Shown in pieces: positions 45,764 to 59,667 of a stretch of DNA of 64,000 bases. Made by a program: the position numbers and the translations under genes. The stretch is taken from the NCBI GenBank assembly GCA_035502995.1, contig DATJTW010000026.1, positions 1-64,000 of the forward strand, in the 5' to 3' direction. The notes under the pieces were generated by a model. It made no database searches, had not been told where the DNA came from, and saw nothing but the letters and a program-made list of their open reading frames with translations. Position 1 is the first letter of the stretch; each line of letters begins with the position of its first letter. Origin of the DNA: CADEED01 sp035502995. Lineage in GTDB: Bacteria > Pseudomonadota > Gammaproteobacteria > Steroidobacterales > Steroidobacteraceae.

Positions 45764-45858
45764 TTCCTGCGTCGCGGCATCAGGCCGCATGGCAGTGCGA
45801 AGCGACTCGCAGTTCTCGACAAATCCCGTGGAAACAACGGCTTCCGCCGTGTCGGCCC

Positions 45859-45888
45859 TTGGGTTTGATGACAACGGCGTGATATATA
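45859..45888 (+). promoter_or_regulatory. Possible promoter of clpX
   Basis: TTGGGT (45859-45864), 18 bases, TATATA (45883-45888), in the 177-base gap between clpP and clpX. No heat-shock-type -10 (CCCCAT) was seen in this gap. Confidence 0.45.
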
Positions 45889-45940
45889 GAAACCACAGGC
45901 AGGTGGGCGAAGGGCTCGCACTGCGCCAAGCGGAGCAACG

Positions 45941-47263
<1,323 letters not shown>

Positions 47264-47338
47264 TCGCTTTCTCGCCGCGACGCGTTCCGGCGTTGCGGAG
47301 AATGCTTACCCGTCTGACAGAGAACTGTGACGCGGCGA

Positions 47339-47365
47339 TTGATTCGCCGCTGTTCAGCCCCATTT
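47339..47365 (+). promoter_or_regulatory. Possible sigma-32 heat-shock promoter of lon
   Basis: CCCCATTT at 47358-47365 matches the sigma-32 -10 consensus (CCCCATnT) fully. TTGATT at 47339-47344 is a partial -35, with 13 bases between. It lies 75 bases before the lon start. Lon is a heat-shock gene in other proteobacteria. Confidence 0.5.
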
Positions 47366-47440
47366 CCCGCGCTACACTTTGACTAAATCCAGCCACGGTG
47401 CTGCATTTCGCGGCAACGCGGCCTGGTGAGGGCCTGCGCC

Positions 47441-49930
<2,490 letters not shown>

Positions 49931-49958
49931 GCAAAGCCCTTCGAGGGCGTGAAACCCG

Positions 49959-49995
49959 GGCTCCGCGGCGAAGGTCGCGGGGCCCTTTTTCTTTC
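49959..49995 (+). terminator. Rho-independent terminator after lon
   Basis: GGGCTCCGCG (49959-49968) pairs with CGCGGGGCCC (49977-49986), giving ten pairs with one T-G, an 8-base loop, and then a TTTTTCTTTC tract. Confidence 0.85.
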
Positions 49996-50021
49996 TCTTC
50001 CGTCTCCTCAGACGATCCGCT

Positions 50022-50027
50022 AGACTG
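50022..50027 (+). promoter_or_regulatory. -10 element for tRNA-Val/tRNA-Asp
   Basis: TAGACT followed by the discriminator GCGCGGCC, 27 bases before tRNA-Val. The -35 (TTCCGT, 49999-50004, spacer 17) is weak. Confidence 0.45.
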
Positions 50028-50054
50028 CGCGGCCTTTCGCGGGCGGCCATGTTC

Positions 50055-50129
50055 GGGTGCTTAGCTCAGCGGTAGAGCATCGCCCTTACAAGGCGAGGGT
50101 CGGGGGTTCGAAACCCTCAGCACCCACCA
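50055..50129 (+). tRNA. tRNA-Val (TAC)
   Basis: The acceptor GGGTGCT pairs with AGCACCC, the anticodon stem is TCGCC/GGCGA with loop CTTACAA (TAC at 50087-50089), the T-loop is GTTCGAA, and the CCA is encoded. Confidence 0.97.
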
Positions 50130-50136
50130 GAAAATT

Positions 50137-50213
50137 GGAGCGGTAGTTCAGTTGGTTAGAATACCGGCCTGTCACGCCGGGGGTCGCGGGTTCGAGTCCC
50201 GTCCGCTCCGCCA
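50137..50213 (+). tRNA. tRNA-Asp (GTC)
   Basis: The acceptor GGAGCGG pairs with CCGCTCC, the anticodon stem is CCGGC/GCCGG with loop CTGTCAC (GTC at 50171-50173), and the CCA is encoded. It lies 7 bases after tRNA-Val, so both are processed from one transcript. Confidence 0.97.
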
Positions 50214-50246
50214 ATTCTTTCGGGCCCCGATCAGTCAGGAATAGGG

Positions 50247-52145
50247 ATGCTGCAGCGTATTCGCGATGGCCTTCAGGGCCAGAAATGGCTCGCGTGGGTC
50301 GTCCTCGGCGCCATCGGCGCCACGTTCGTCTTCTGGGGCGGCACCAACTCCCTCGACTTCAATGGCACGTCGAAGAACGACGCCGCCAAGGTCGACGGTG
50401 ACGAGATCCCCGCCGAGCAGGCCCGCCAGGAATGGGGCCGCGTGCAGTCGCAGTGGGCGCAGCAGGTGGGCTCCGACATCCCCGCCGAGCAGGCGAAGAA
50501 GATGCAGGACAACATCCTCGACCAGCTCATCCTGCAGAAGCTGATCAAGAGCCGCCTGCACGATCAGAACTACCGCGTCTCGAATTCGAAAGTGCTGGCC
50601 GAGGTGCAGAGCATCGGCGCGTTCAAGGGCGCAGACGGCAAGTTCGACGCCAACCAGGCGCGTGCCGTGCTCCGCCAGTACAACAAGACCGAAGAGCAGT
50701 TCTTCGAAGAGACGCGCACGCAGCTCGTCGTGAACCAGCTGCAGCAGGGCATCGGCGGATCGTTCTTCCTCACGCCGGCCGAGTCGCGCCGCCTCTACAA
50801 CCTCGAGAACGAAGAGCGCGAGGTCCAGTACGTGGAATTGCCGGCGGAGAAGTTCGCGGGCAGCGCGCCGATCGATGACGCGGCCGTCAAGACGTACTAC
50901 GACAAGAACGGCGATCGCTTCATGACCGCCGAATACGTTTCGCTCGACTACGCCGAGCTGCGGCTCGAGCAGCTGGCGACCCAGGTCGTGCCGACGGAAG
51001 ACGATCTCAAGAAGCTGTACGAAGAGAACCGCGCGAACTACGTGCTCGACGAACAACGTCGCACGCGGCACATCGTGATTCCCGTCCAGGGTGACGATGA
51101 CGCCGGCGCGAAGAAACAGGCCGAGGCCGTGCTCGCCGAGGCGCGCAGCGGCAAGGACTTCGCCGAGCTCGCGAAGAAATATTCGAAGGACCCGTCGGCG
51201 GCGGATGGCGGCGAGCTCGGCTTCGTCGGCCGCAAGGATTTCGCCGGCCCGATCGGCGACACGTTGTTCGGCATGAAGGTCGGCGACGTCGCCGGCCCCG
51301 TGAAGTCGCAGTTCGGCTACCACATCCTCAAGCTCGAAGAGATCCACGCCGCGGAAGTGAAGCCTTTCGAAGCCGTGCGCGCCGAGCTCGATTCGCAGTA
51401 CCGCACCGATCGCGCGGCGCAGCTGTTCAGCGAACGCCAGGACGCGATCACGGAAGCGCTCGACAAGGGCGACGACCTCGACAAGCTCGCCCAGCAGCTC
51501 GGTCTCACGCACGGCTCCGTGGCCGAGTTCCGCCGCGGCGGCGGCGCCGAGCCGCTCGGCTCGGGCGCGGATCTGCAGGCTGCGGTGTTCAGCGATGCCA
51601 CGCTCAACCAGGGCAAGATCGGCGGACCCGTCGCGCTCGGTGAAGACCGCCTGGTTCTCGTGAAGGTCACGTCGCACCACAAGGCCGAAGTGAAGCCGCT
51701 TTCCGTCGTGCACGACGAGATCGTCGCGCTGCTGCGCCACGATCGCGGCGTCGCCGCCGCGAAGGCCGCGGCCGATGGCGCGGTCGGCAAGATCACCGGC
51801 GGCGAGAAGCTCGAGAACCTGGCGAAGGAATGGTCGGTGACGGCCGATCCCGCGAAGTTCGTCAGCCGCGGCGATCCGTCGATCCCGGCGGCGCTGCGGT
51901 CGGCGGTGTTCGATGCCGCGCGCCCGGCGGAGAAGGCGGTCGTGAAGTCCGCCACGCTCGACGACGGCGCCGCCGTCGTGTTCGTCGTGTCGCGCACGCG
52001 CGTGGCCGACAGCTCCAACCCGCAGATGTTGCAGCAGGCGAACGCGTCGCTGCTGCAGCGGTCGGCGGGCGGTGACATCGTCTCGTACGTCAACGAAGCC
52101 AAGCGCAAAGCCAAGATCGTCAAGAACCCGGCGGTCTTCGAGTAA
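50247..52145 (+). CDS. ppiD: Periplasmic folding chaperone PpiD
   Basis: A 632-residue inner-membrane-anchored chaperone near the Sec translocon. One N-terminal helix (WLAWVVLGAIGATFVFW) is followed by a SurA-like chaperone region (about 45-200) and a parvulin domain (about 265-360) with RTRHIVIPV ... GGELGFVGRKDF ... SQFGYHILKLEE. PpiD parvulin domains are usually weak or inactive as isomerases. Position after lon and before fabI is conserved, though hupB, which normally sits between lon and ppiD, is missing. Confidence 0.94.
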   Translation: MLQRIRDGLQGQKWLAWVVLGAIGATFVFWGGTNSLDFNGTSKNDAAKVDGDEIPAEQARQEWGRVQSQWAQQVGSDIPAEQAKKMQDNILDQLILQKLIKSRLHDQNYRVSNSKVLAEVQSIGAFKGADGKFDANQARAVLRQYNKTEEQFFEETRTQLVVNQLQQGIGGSFFLTPAESRRLYNLENEEREVQYVELPAEKFAGSAPIDDAAVKTYYDKNGDRFMTAEYVSLDYAELRLEQLATQVVPTEDDLKKLYEENRANYVLDEQRRTRHIVIPVQGDDDAGAKKQAEAVLAEARSGKDFAELAKKYSKDPSAADGGELGFVGRKDFAGPIGDTLFGMKVGDVAGPVKSQFGYHILKLEEIHAAEVKPFEAVRAELDSQYRTDRAAQLFSERQDAITEALDKGDDLDKLAQQLGLTHGSVAEFRRGGGAEPLGSGADLQAAVFSDATLNQGKIGGPVALGEDRLVLVKVTSHHKAEVKPLSVVHDEIVALLRHDRGVAAAKAAADGAVGKITGGEKLENLAKEWSVTADPAKFVSRGDPSIPAALRSAVFDAARPAEKAVVKSATLDDGAAVVFVVSRTRVADSSNPQMLQQANASLLQRSAGGDIVSYVNEAKRKAKIVKNPAVFE

Positions 52146-52150
52146 CGCGC

Positions 52151-53476
52151 ATGGGAGCGGCCGGCACGGAAGCGAAGTCGACGCCCGTCCTGCCCATCCT
52201 GCTCGCCATGGTCGCCGGCGGCATCGTCGGCGCCCTGTGCAGTCCCGATACCGCCATCGGCTCGATCAAGGTCGTGCCGATCCTCGACCTCGTCGGGTCG
52301 ATGTTCATCAATCTGCTGAAGATGATCATCGTGCCGCTGATCCTGGCCTCGGTGATCACCGGCGTCGCAGGTCTCGGCAGCGGTCCCGATCTCGGCAAAC
52401 TCGGCGTGAAGACGCTGATCTTCTATCTGATCACGACGCTGCTGGCAGTGCTGATCGCCTTGGCACTGGTGAACCTGATCGAGCCCGGCGTGCGCAACGG
52501 CCAGCCGGTGAAGGACCTCCTGGCGCTGACCAGCGACGCGAAGGAAGTCACCGCCGGTGTCATGCATCGCGCCGAGACCGGCGTGCTCGATTCCATCCGC
52601 GGCATCATCCCCGCGAACATCGTCGACGCCGCCGTGAACACGAAGATGCTGGGCCTCGTGTTGTTCTCGGTGCTGTTCGGGTTCTATCTCGCGCGCATCC
52701 CGCAACCGCAGCAGGGCACGTTGCTCGGGATGTGGCAGGGCATCTTCATGGTGATGATGCGCATCACCGGCTTCGTGATGATGGTCGCGCCGGTCGGTGT
52801 CTTCGCACTGATCGCCAAGGTGGTCGCCACGGCGGGTTTCGCCGGCGTCGGACCGCTGTTGTTGTTCGGCGCCTGCGTGGTCGCGGGGCTCGCGGTGTAC
52901 GGCTTCGTCGCGCTGCCCGTGCTGCTCGCGCTGGTCGCGCGCGTGAATCCGTGGCGGTTGTATCCGGCGATGGCGCCGGCACTGCTCACGGCATTCTCCA
53001 CCGCGTCGTCGTCGGCGACGTTGCCGCTGTCACTGGAATGCCTGGAGCGTCGCGCACGAGTGTCGGAGCGGGTCGCCGGCTTCGTGATGCCGCTGGGCGC
53101 GTCGATGAATCATGCGGGCAGCGCGCTGTACGAGTGCGCCGCGGCGATGTTCATCGCCCAGGCGTACGGGCTGCATCTCTCCTTCGCCACGCAGTTCACG
53201 GTGGTGATCCTGGCGCTGGTGACGTCGATGGGCATGGCCGGCATCCCGGCGGCATCGCTGGTCGGCATCACGATCATCCTGGCTGCGGTCGGATTGCCGC
53301 CCGAGGCGATCGGCGTGCTGCTGATCCTCGACCGCCTCCTCGACATGGCGCGCACCGCGATCAACGTACTGGCCGATGCGGCCTGCGCGGTGATCGTCGC
53401 GCGCCTCGAAGGCGAGACCGCGGTTCTCGCCGATTCTCCGGCCGTTTCTCCGGCCGATCCGCCGGCCGCCGCCTAA
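52151..53476 (+). CDS. Dicarboxylate/amino acid:cation symporter (DAACS family)
   Basis: A 441-residue secondary transporter of the GltP/DctA/SLC1 fold. The helical segment FINLLKMIIVPLILASVITGV, the serine-rich re-entrant hairpin FSTASSSATLPLSLE (HP1) and MPLGASMNHAGSALYECAAAMFIAQ (TM7 NMDGT-like region; here NHAGS) are present. AGIPAASLVGITIIL (HP2) completes the substrate site. The altered NMDGT motif (MNHAGS) makes glutamate, aspartate or C4-dicarboxylate selection uncertain. Five bases separate it from ppiD; its stop overlaps the convergent fabI stop. Confidence 0.9.
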   Translation: MGAAGTEAKSTPVLPILLAMVAGGIVGALCSPDTAIGSIKVVPILDLVGSMFINLLKMIIVPLILASVITGVAGLGSGPDLGKLGVKTLIFYLITTLLAVLIALALVNLIEPGVRNGQPVKDLLALTSDAKEVTAGVMHRAETGVLDSIRGIIPANIVDAAVNTKMLGLVLFSVLFGFYLARIPQPQQGTLLGMWQGIFMVMMRITGFVMMVAPVGVFALIAKVVATAGFAGVGPLLLFGACVVAGLAVYGFVALPVLLALVARVNPWRLYPAMAPALLTAFSTASSSATLPLSLECLERRARVSERVAGFVMPLGASMNHAGSALYECAAAMFIAQAYGLHLSFATQFTVVILALVTSMGMAGIPAASLVGITIILAAVGLPPEAIGVLLILDRLLDMARTAINVLADAACAVIVARLEGETAVLADSPAVSPADPPAAA

Positions 53477-54273
53477 CCTTCGCCGGCTTCCGTCGGGAAG
53501 CTCATGCCGACGGTGCTGAACCCGCCGTCGACGTACAGGATCTCGCCGGTGATGCCGTTCGCCAGGTCCGAGCAGAGGAACGCCGCGGCATTGCCCACGT
53601 CTTCCAGCGTCACGTTGCGCTTCAGCGGCGCCACGTCGGCGACGCGACCCAGCATCTTGCGGAAGCCGGCGATGCCCGCGGCCGCCAGCGTCTTGATCGG
53701 GCCCGCGGAGATGCCGTTCACGCGGATGTTGTGCGGACCTAAGTCGGCCGCGAGGAATCGCACGTTCGCCTCGAGGCTCGCCTTCGCGAGGCCCATGACG
53801 TTGTAGCTCGGGATCGATTTCACCGCGCCGAGATACGACAGCGTGACGATGGAGCCCGCCCGACCGGCCATCAGCGGCTGCGCGGCACGCGCCAGGGCGG
53901 TCAGGCTGTAGCTCGACACGTCGTGCGCGATCCGGAACGACTCGCGCGAGGTGCTCTCGGTGAAACCACCGGCCAGCGCCTCGCGCGGCGCGTACGCCAC
54001 GGCGTGCACCAACACGTCGAGCGAACCCCAGGTGCTCTTCAGCGAGTCGAATGCGGTCGCGATCTCGGCGTCGTTGGTGACGTCCATCGGCAGGTTGATC
54101 TTCGAGCCGACCGACTCGGCCAACGGGCCGACGCGGTCCTTGAACTTCTCGTTCACGTGGGTGAACGCGAGCTCGGCCCCTTCGCGATGCATCGCCTGCG
54201 CGATGCCCCAGGCGATGGAGCGATCCGACGCAACGCCGACGATCAGCGCGCGCTTGCCCGTCATGAAACCCAT
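53473..54273 (-). CDS. fabI: Enoyl-[acyl-carrier-protein] reductase (NADH) FabI
   Basis: A 266-residue SDR-type enoyl-ACP reductase finishing each fatty-acid elongation cycle. The FabI signature is clear: nucleotide loop GVASDRSIAWG and the catalytic Tyr147, Tyr157 and Lys164 in YLGAVKSIPSYNVMGLAK (Tyr-x6-Lys). Gly94-type triclosan-site region VHAVAYAP is normal. A GGAG ribosome site precedes the ATG at 54273. The stop codon overlaps that of the symporter. Confidence 0.97.
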   Translation of the reverse strand: MGFMTGKRALIVGVASDRSIAWGIAQAMHREGAELAFTHVNEKFKDRVGPLAESVGSKINLPMDVTNDAEIATAFDSLKSTWGSLDVLVHAVAYAPREALAGGFTESTSRESFRIAHDVSSYSLTALARAAQPLMAGRAGSIVTLSYLGAVKSIPSYNVMGLAKASLEANVRFLAADLGPHNIRVNGISAGPIKTLAAAGIAGFRKMLGRVADVAPLKRNVTLEDVGNAAAFLCSDLANGITGEILYVDGGFSTVGMSFPTEAGEG

Positions 54274-54380
54274 GTGTAACTCCTGCGGAAGATTGGCCCG
54301 ATGGCCGACGAGTGAGGCCGGCATTCTGCCAGCCTCGTTCGGCCACGGGAAATCGGCGGGAGTGGGTGAGGTACTGCGGC

Positions 54381-56189
54381 TCAGCGGCCGCGGACGTTGA
54401 CGGTCAGCTTCTGGCCGGGGCGCAGCGTCGCGTGACTGCTGATGCCGTTCCAGTTCACAAGGTCCGACACCGAGACGCCGAACACCTGGGCGATGCGCGA
54501 CAGCGTGTCGCCGCTGCGGACCTTGTAGCTGACCTGCCGCGAGCTGCCGCTGCCGGTCGCGACCGACTTCGATGCGCGCGCCGACCGCGACGAGCCGCTG
54601 GCGGTGGTGGTGCCGCCACGGGAATTCAGCACGAGCTTCTGGCCGGCCCGCAGCGTGTCGCCGGGACCCATCCCGTTGAGGCGCGCCAGCGTCGCGACGT
54701 TCATGCGATGCCGCTTCGCGATCGCCCACAACGAATCACCGCTGCGCACGACGTGGATGCCGGGACGACGGCCCGAGCGGTTGCCGCCGTCGACGCGCGC
54801 CGCGGCCAGCATCACCTTCGGCGGCAGGTTCACGACCGCCGACGGCACGCGCAGCTCGCTGCCGATGACCAGCGGAGCCGCGTTGTCGAGATTGTTCATG
54901 TCGCGGACGACGGTTGTCTGCGTCTTGTACTTCTTCGCGATCGACGCGACGGTCTCGCCGGCCTTGATCTTGTGCATCGACACGCGCACGCGCTGATCCG
55001 GGCTCAGCTGCTCGAGATTGCGCTGAAAGGCTTCGGCGGTATCGCGCGGCAGCAGCAGGAAATGCGGGCCGGCCGGATCCGTTGCCCAGCGATGGAAGCC
55101 GGGATTCAGTTCGTAGACTTCATCGAGCGTGATGCCGGCGAGCTCGGCCGCGAGCGTGAGATCGAGCTGGCCGCCCGTGTCCACCTTCACGAAGTAGGGC
55201 TCGTTCGGGATCGGGCTGAACGCGATGCCGTAGTCCTCGGGATTCAGCACGAGGCGGCGCATCGCCAGCAGTTTCGGCACGTACGCACGCGTCTCGGCCG
55301 GCAGGCTCAGGCTGAAGAAATCGACCGGCTTGCCGAGCGCGCGGTTCTTGTTCACTTCGCGCTGCACGCGGAACTCGCCGCAGTTGTACGCGGCGATGGC
55401 GAGCAGCCAGTCGTCGAAGAACTCGTCGTGCATGTACTGCAGGTAATCGAGCGCGGCGCGCGTCGAGGCGATGACGTCGCGGCGGCCGTCGTACCACCAG
55501 TCCTGCTTGAGGCCGAAGCGCTCGCCGGTGCCGGGCATGAACTGCCAGAGGCCGTTGGCGCGTACCCAGGACTGCGCGTACGGCTCGAACGCGCTCTCGA
55601 CCACCGGCAGCAGCGCGAGCTCGAGCGGCATGCCGCGCGCCTCGATCTCCTTGACGATGTGGTGCAGGTACGGCACCGCGCGGCCGAACGTGCGCTCGAG
55701 GTATTCGGGGTTGTTCGCGTACCAGTTGATCTGCACGTCGATCTGGCGCGACTCGATGTCCTCGAGCTTGAAGCCCGCCCGGATGCGGTCGAAGACGTCG
55801 GGATATTGTTCCGGCGTGAGGCCGGCCAGCGTGTGGGCGGATTCCGCGGCGACGCCCTCGCTGGCGTCCGCGACCAGGCCGTCCTGGACACCGCTCAGCG
55901 CGTCGATGGCCGCGGCGGCCGGGGAAGGGTCGGTCGGAGTGGCGGCGACCGCCGGGACCGGTGTGCTCGCGGCCACCGGGGCGGCCTTGTGACGGGTCCG
56001 GGCCGGCTTCGGCGGCGAGGGCGACTGCGCGTCCAGCACCTCCGAGGGCTGCGCCAGGATGTCCGCGGACACGGGCGTCACCGGCGGCGTGGTGCCTTCG
56101 ATCGGCGTGGAGGCGCAACCCGCCAGGGCGGCGGCGACAATAATGGCCAGCGGCGCGAGGACGCGCCTTCCCGTGAATCCGACAGTCAA
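54381..56189 (-). CDS. mltD: Membrane-bound lytic murein transglycosylase D
   Basis: A 602-residue lipoprotein (lipobox LAGC near residue 25). The SLT domain (about 165-320) has the catalytic glutamate near residue 196 in LLPVVESAFEPYAQS, plus NGLWQFMPGTGERFGL and AYNCGE. Three LysM repeats follow, in the KAGETVASIAKKY, RSGDSLWAIAKRH and RSGDTLSRIAQVF segments. The start is a TTG at 56189; no ATG or GTG lies before the lipobox. gloB, the usual neighbour, is absent. Confidence 0.94.
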   Translation of the reverse strand: MTVGFTGRRVLAPLAIIVAAALAGCASTPIEGTTPPVTPVSADILAQPSEVLDAQSPSPPKPARTRHKAAPVAASTPVPAVAATPTDPSPAAAAIDALSGVQDGLVADASEGVAAESAHTLAGLTPEQYPDVFDRIRAGFKLEDIESRQIDVQINWYANNPEYLERTFGRAVPYLHHIVKEIEARGMPLELALLPVVESAFEPYAQSWVRANGLWQFMPGTGERFGLKQDWWYDGRRDVIASTRAALDYLQYMHDEFFDDWLLAIAAYNCGEFRVQREVNKNRALGKPVDFFSLSLPAETRAYVPKLLAMRRLVLNPEDYGIAFSPIPNEPYFVKVDTGGQLDLTLAAELAGITLDEVYELNPGFHRWATDPAGPHFLLLPRDTAEAFQRNLEQLSPDQRVRVSMHKIKAGETVASIAKKYKTQTTVVRDMNNLDNAAPLVIGSELRVPSAVVNLPPKVMLAAARVDGGNRSGRRPGIHVVRSGDSLWAIAKRHRMNVATLARLNGMGPGDTLRAGQKLVLNSRGGTTTASGSSRSARASKSVATGSGSSRQVSYKVRSGDTLSRIAQVFGVSVSDLVNWNGISSHATLRPGQKLTVNVRGR

Positions 56190-56294
56190 TTCACACCCCC
56201 GAGGGTGGCAGCAGTGGGTACCGTTCCGACAGATGACGGTACTTTGTCGTGGGGCGGTATTTAAGCCGTAAGTTCACAGGTTTGCTACCTTTTT

Positions 56295-56310
56295 TGTGAT
56301 CTAATTCACG
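56295..56310. promoter_or_regulatory. CRP/Vfr-like binding site between mltD and yafS
   Basis: TGTGATCTAATTCACG matches the CRP consensus TGTGA-N6-TCACA at 9 of 10 specified bases. It ends 6 bases before the yafS-like GTG and 106 bases upstream of mltD. At that position it would most easily block yafS or act on mltD. Confidence 0.55.
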
Positions 56311-56316
56311 CCGTTT

Positions 56317-57072
56317 GTGACGCACGCCACCGCCTCCGCTGCCATCGAATCCTGGCTCTCTTCCGGCCTCGGGAAGGCCGTGGTACAGGCCGAATCCGAG
56401 CTCATGTCAGAGGCCTTGGACGATGTTTTCGGCTGGGAGTTGCTTCAGGTCGGCACCTGGGGCCCGCCGGAACAAATTCTCGCCGGTTGTCGTACACGGC
56501 GTCACGCCGTCGTCGGCCACCGACGCTCGGCGCCCGAAGGCGGTCGCACCCAGGCCGACATCGCCGCGCGGCTCTCGCAGCTGCCCATCGCCAACGCCTC
56601 GATCGATGCCGTCGTCCTGCCGCACACGCTCGAGTTCGAAACCGATCCGTATGCCGTCGTGCGCGAGGTCGATCGCGTGCTCGCCGGCGAGGGGCAGCTG
56701 ATCGTGCTCGGCTTCCGGCCGTTCAGCCTGTGGGGTTTCCGCAGCCGCGCGATCAGTCGCGGCTATCCGCCGGGTCTCAAGCGCATGCTCGGCGCGCGCC
56801 GCATCGCCGACTGGCTCGAGCTGCTCGGCTACGACGTCTCGCTGACCCGCAACTATCTCTTCACACCGCCCTGGGGTAGTTCGGAACCGCAGCCGGGCCA
56901 GCCGTCGGCGCTGCTGCGCCGGGGATTCCTCAAGCCCTGGCCCGCGGGCGCGTATCTCATCAAGGCACGCAAGCGCGTCTACACGCTGACGCCGATCCGC
57001 CCGAAGGTGCGCGAACGCGTGCAGCCCATCGGCGGACTGGTGAAGCCGACCACGCCGCGCCAGAGCAATTAG
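56317..57072 (+). CDS. YafS-like SAM-dependent methyltransferase
   Basis: A 251-residue methyltransferase of the YafS type, whose substrate is unknown. Seen motifs are LPIANASIDAVVLPHTLEFETDP (post-I/motif II), REVDRVLAGEGQLIVLGFRPFSLWG and the C-terminal LIKARKR. The SAM-binding motif I glycine cluster is poorly preserved (HAVVGHRRSAPEG), as in other YafS proteins. Gene order mltD-(gloB)-yafS-rnhA-dnaQ is that of E. coli and Pseudomonas. The GTG at 56317 is needed to keep the N-terminal helix shared with homologues; it has no clear ribosome site. Confidence 0.85.
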   Translation: MTHATASAAIESWLSSGLGKAVVQAESELMSEALDDVFGWELLQVGTWGPPEQILAGCRTRRHAVVGHRRSAPEGGRTQADIAARLSQLPIANASIDAVVLPHTLEFETDPYAVVREVDRVLAGEGQLIVLGFRPFSLWGFRSRAISRGYPPGLKRMLGARRIADWLELLGYDVSLTRNYLFTPPWGSSEPQPGQPSALLRRGFLKPWPAGAYLIKARKRVYTLTPIRPKVRERVQPIGGLVKPTTPRQSN

Positions 57073-57075
57073 AAG

Positions 57076-57513
57076 ATGCCGGTCGAGATCTACACCGACG
57101 GCGCGTGCCGCGGGAATCCGGGTCCCGGCGGCTGGGGCGCGCTGCTGCTGCTCGGCGAACACGAGCGCGAGCTGTACGGTGCCGAGCCCGCGACGACTAA
57201 CAACCGCATGGAGCTCACCGCGGTGATCCGCGCGCTCGAGGCGTTGAAGCGCCCGGTCGCGGCGAAGATCTACACGGATTCGCAGTACGTGATGAAGGGC
57301 GTGCAGGAGTGGATGCCCAACTGGAAGTCGCGTGGCTGGAAGACCGCGGACAAGAAGCCCGTGAAGAACCAGGATCTGTGGATGGAGCTCGACGCGCTCG
57401 TCGCCAAGCACGAACTCTCCTGGAGCTGGGTGAAGGGCCACTCGGGCAATCCCGGCAACGAACGCGTCGACGCCCTGGCGAACCGCGCCATCGATGCGAT
57501 GAACGGGAATTAA
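57076..57513 (+). CDS. rnhA: Ribonuclease HI
   Basis: A 145-residue nuclease that degrades RNA in RNA-DNA hybrids. The active-site residues Asp8, Glu46, Asp68, His122 and Asp132 are all present at the spacing of the E. coli enzyme (offset two), and the basic handle region (WKSRGWKTADKKPVKN) is intact. It starts 3 bases after yafS. In E. coli rnhA is divergent from dnaQ; here the two are co-directional. Confidence 0.97.
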   Translation: MPVEIYTDGACRGNPGPGGWGALLLLGEHERELYGAEPATTNNRMELTAVIRALEALKRPVAAKIYTDSQYVMKGVQEWMPNWKSRGWKTADKKPVKNQDLWMELDALVAKHELSWSWVKGHSGNPGNERVDALANRAIDAMNGN

Positions 57514-57532
57514 TCCCGTACACTCGCGCGCC

Positions 57533-58267
57533 ATGCGCCAGATCGTTTTCGACACCGAGACCACGGGTCTCGAACACGCCGCCGGCCATCGCATCATCGA
57601 GGTCGGCTGCGTCGAGATCGTGAATCGCCGGCTCACCGGCCGGAAGTTCCACCGCTACGTGAACCCCGAGCGCGACATCGATGCGGGCGCGCTGGCCGTG
57701 CATGGCATCGGCCCCGCGCAGCTCAAGGATGCGCCGAAGTTCGCGGAGATCGCCGAGGAGCTGATCGCCTTCGTCTCGGGCGCGGAGCTCATCATCCACA
57801 ACGCACCGTTCGACGTCGGCTTCGTCGACGCCGAGCTCGCGCGACTGCCGGGCACACCGCGCACGCTCGCGAGCCTGTGCCGCGTGCTCGACACGCTGGC
57901 GCTGGCGCGCGCGCTGCACCCCGGTCAGCGCAACAGCCTCGATGCGCTGTGCAAGCGTTACAGCGTCGACAACTCCAAGCGCGACCTGCACGGCGCGTTG
58001 CTCGACGCCGGGATCCTCGTCGACGTCTATCTCGCGATGACGGGCGGACAGAGCGCGCTGGCGCTCGATGCCGGCGCGGCGCGTGCTTCCGCCGAGTCCT
58101 CGACGGATGACACCACCGTGCGCGCGCCGGGCATAACGCTGGCCGTGCCGACCGCCGACGCCGACGAATTGCGCCAGCACGAGGCGATGCTCGATCTGAT
58201 CCAGAAGTCGAGCGGCGGCAAGACCGTGTGGCGGGCGTTGCCGGATGGCGATCTCGCCGCCAGATAG
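57533..58267 (+). CDS. dnaQ: DNA polymerase III epsilon subunit (proofreading exonuclease)
   Basis: A 244-residue DEDDh exonuclease that proofreads for the replicative polymerase. Catalytic residues Asp7 and Glu9 (FDTETTG), Asp94 (APFDVGF), His153 and Asp158 (LHGALLDAG) are present. A C-terminal tail of about 60 residues would bind the alpha subunit and clamp. It follows rnhA by 19 bases. The 119-base gap after it contains GC-rich inverted sequence (near 58305-58335) without a T-tract. Confidence 0.96.
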   Translation: MRQIVFDTETTGLEHAAGHRIIEVGCVEIVNRRLTGRKFHRYVNPERDIDAGALAVHGIGPAQLKDAPKFAEIAEELIAFVSGAELIIHNAPFDVGFVDAELARLPGTPRTLASLCRVLDTLALARALHPGQRNSLDALCKRYSVDNSKRDLHGALLDAGILVDVYLAMTGGQSALALDAGAARASAESSTDDTTVRAPGITLAVPTADADELRQHEAMLDLIQKSSGGKTVWRALPDGDLAAR

Positions 58268-58386
58268 CGACCGAACGCACAGAAATCACCGCTCCGGGTG
58301 CCCCGGGGCTCGCTTTCGAACCCGCGGGGCCGGCAAGATCGCGCGCTGCCAATCGGCGCTAAGGTCCTAAACGAGAACGGAAAATC

Positions 58387-59663
<1,277 letters not shown>

Positions 59664-59667
<4 letters not shown>

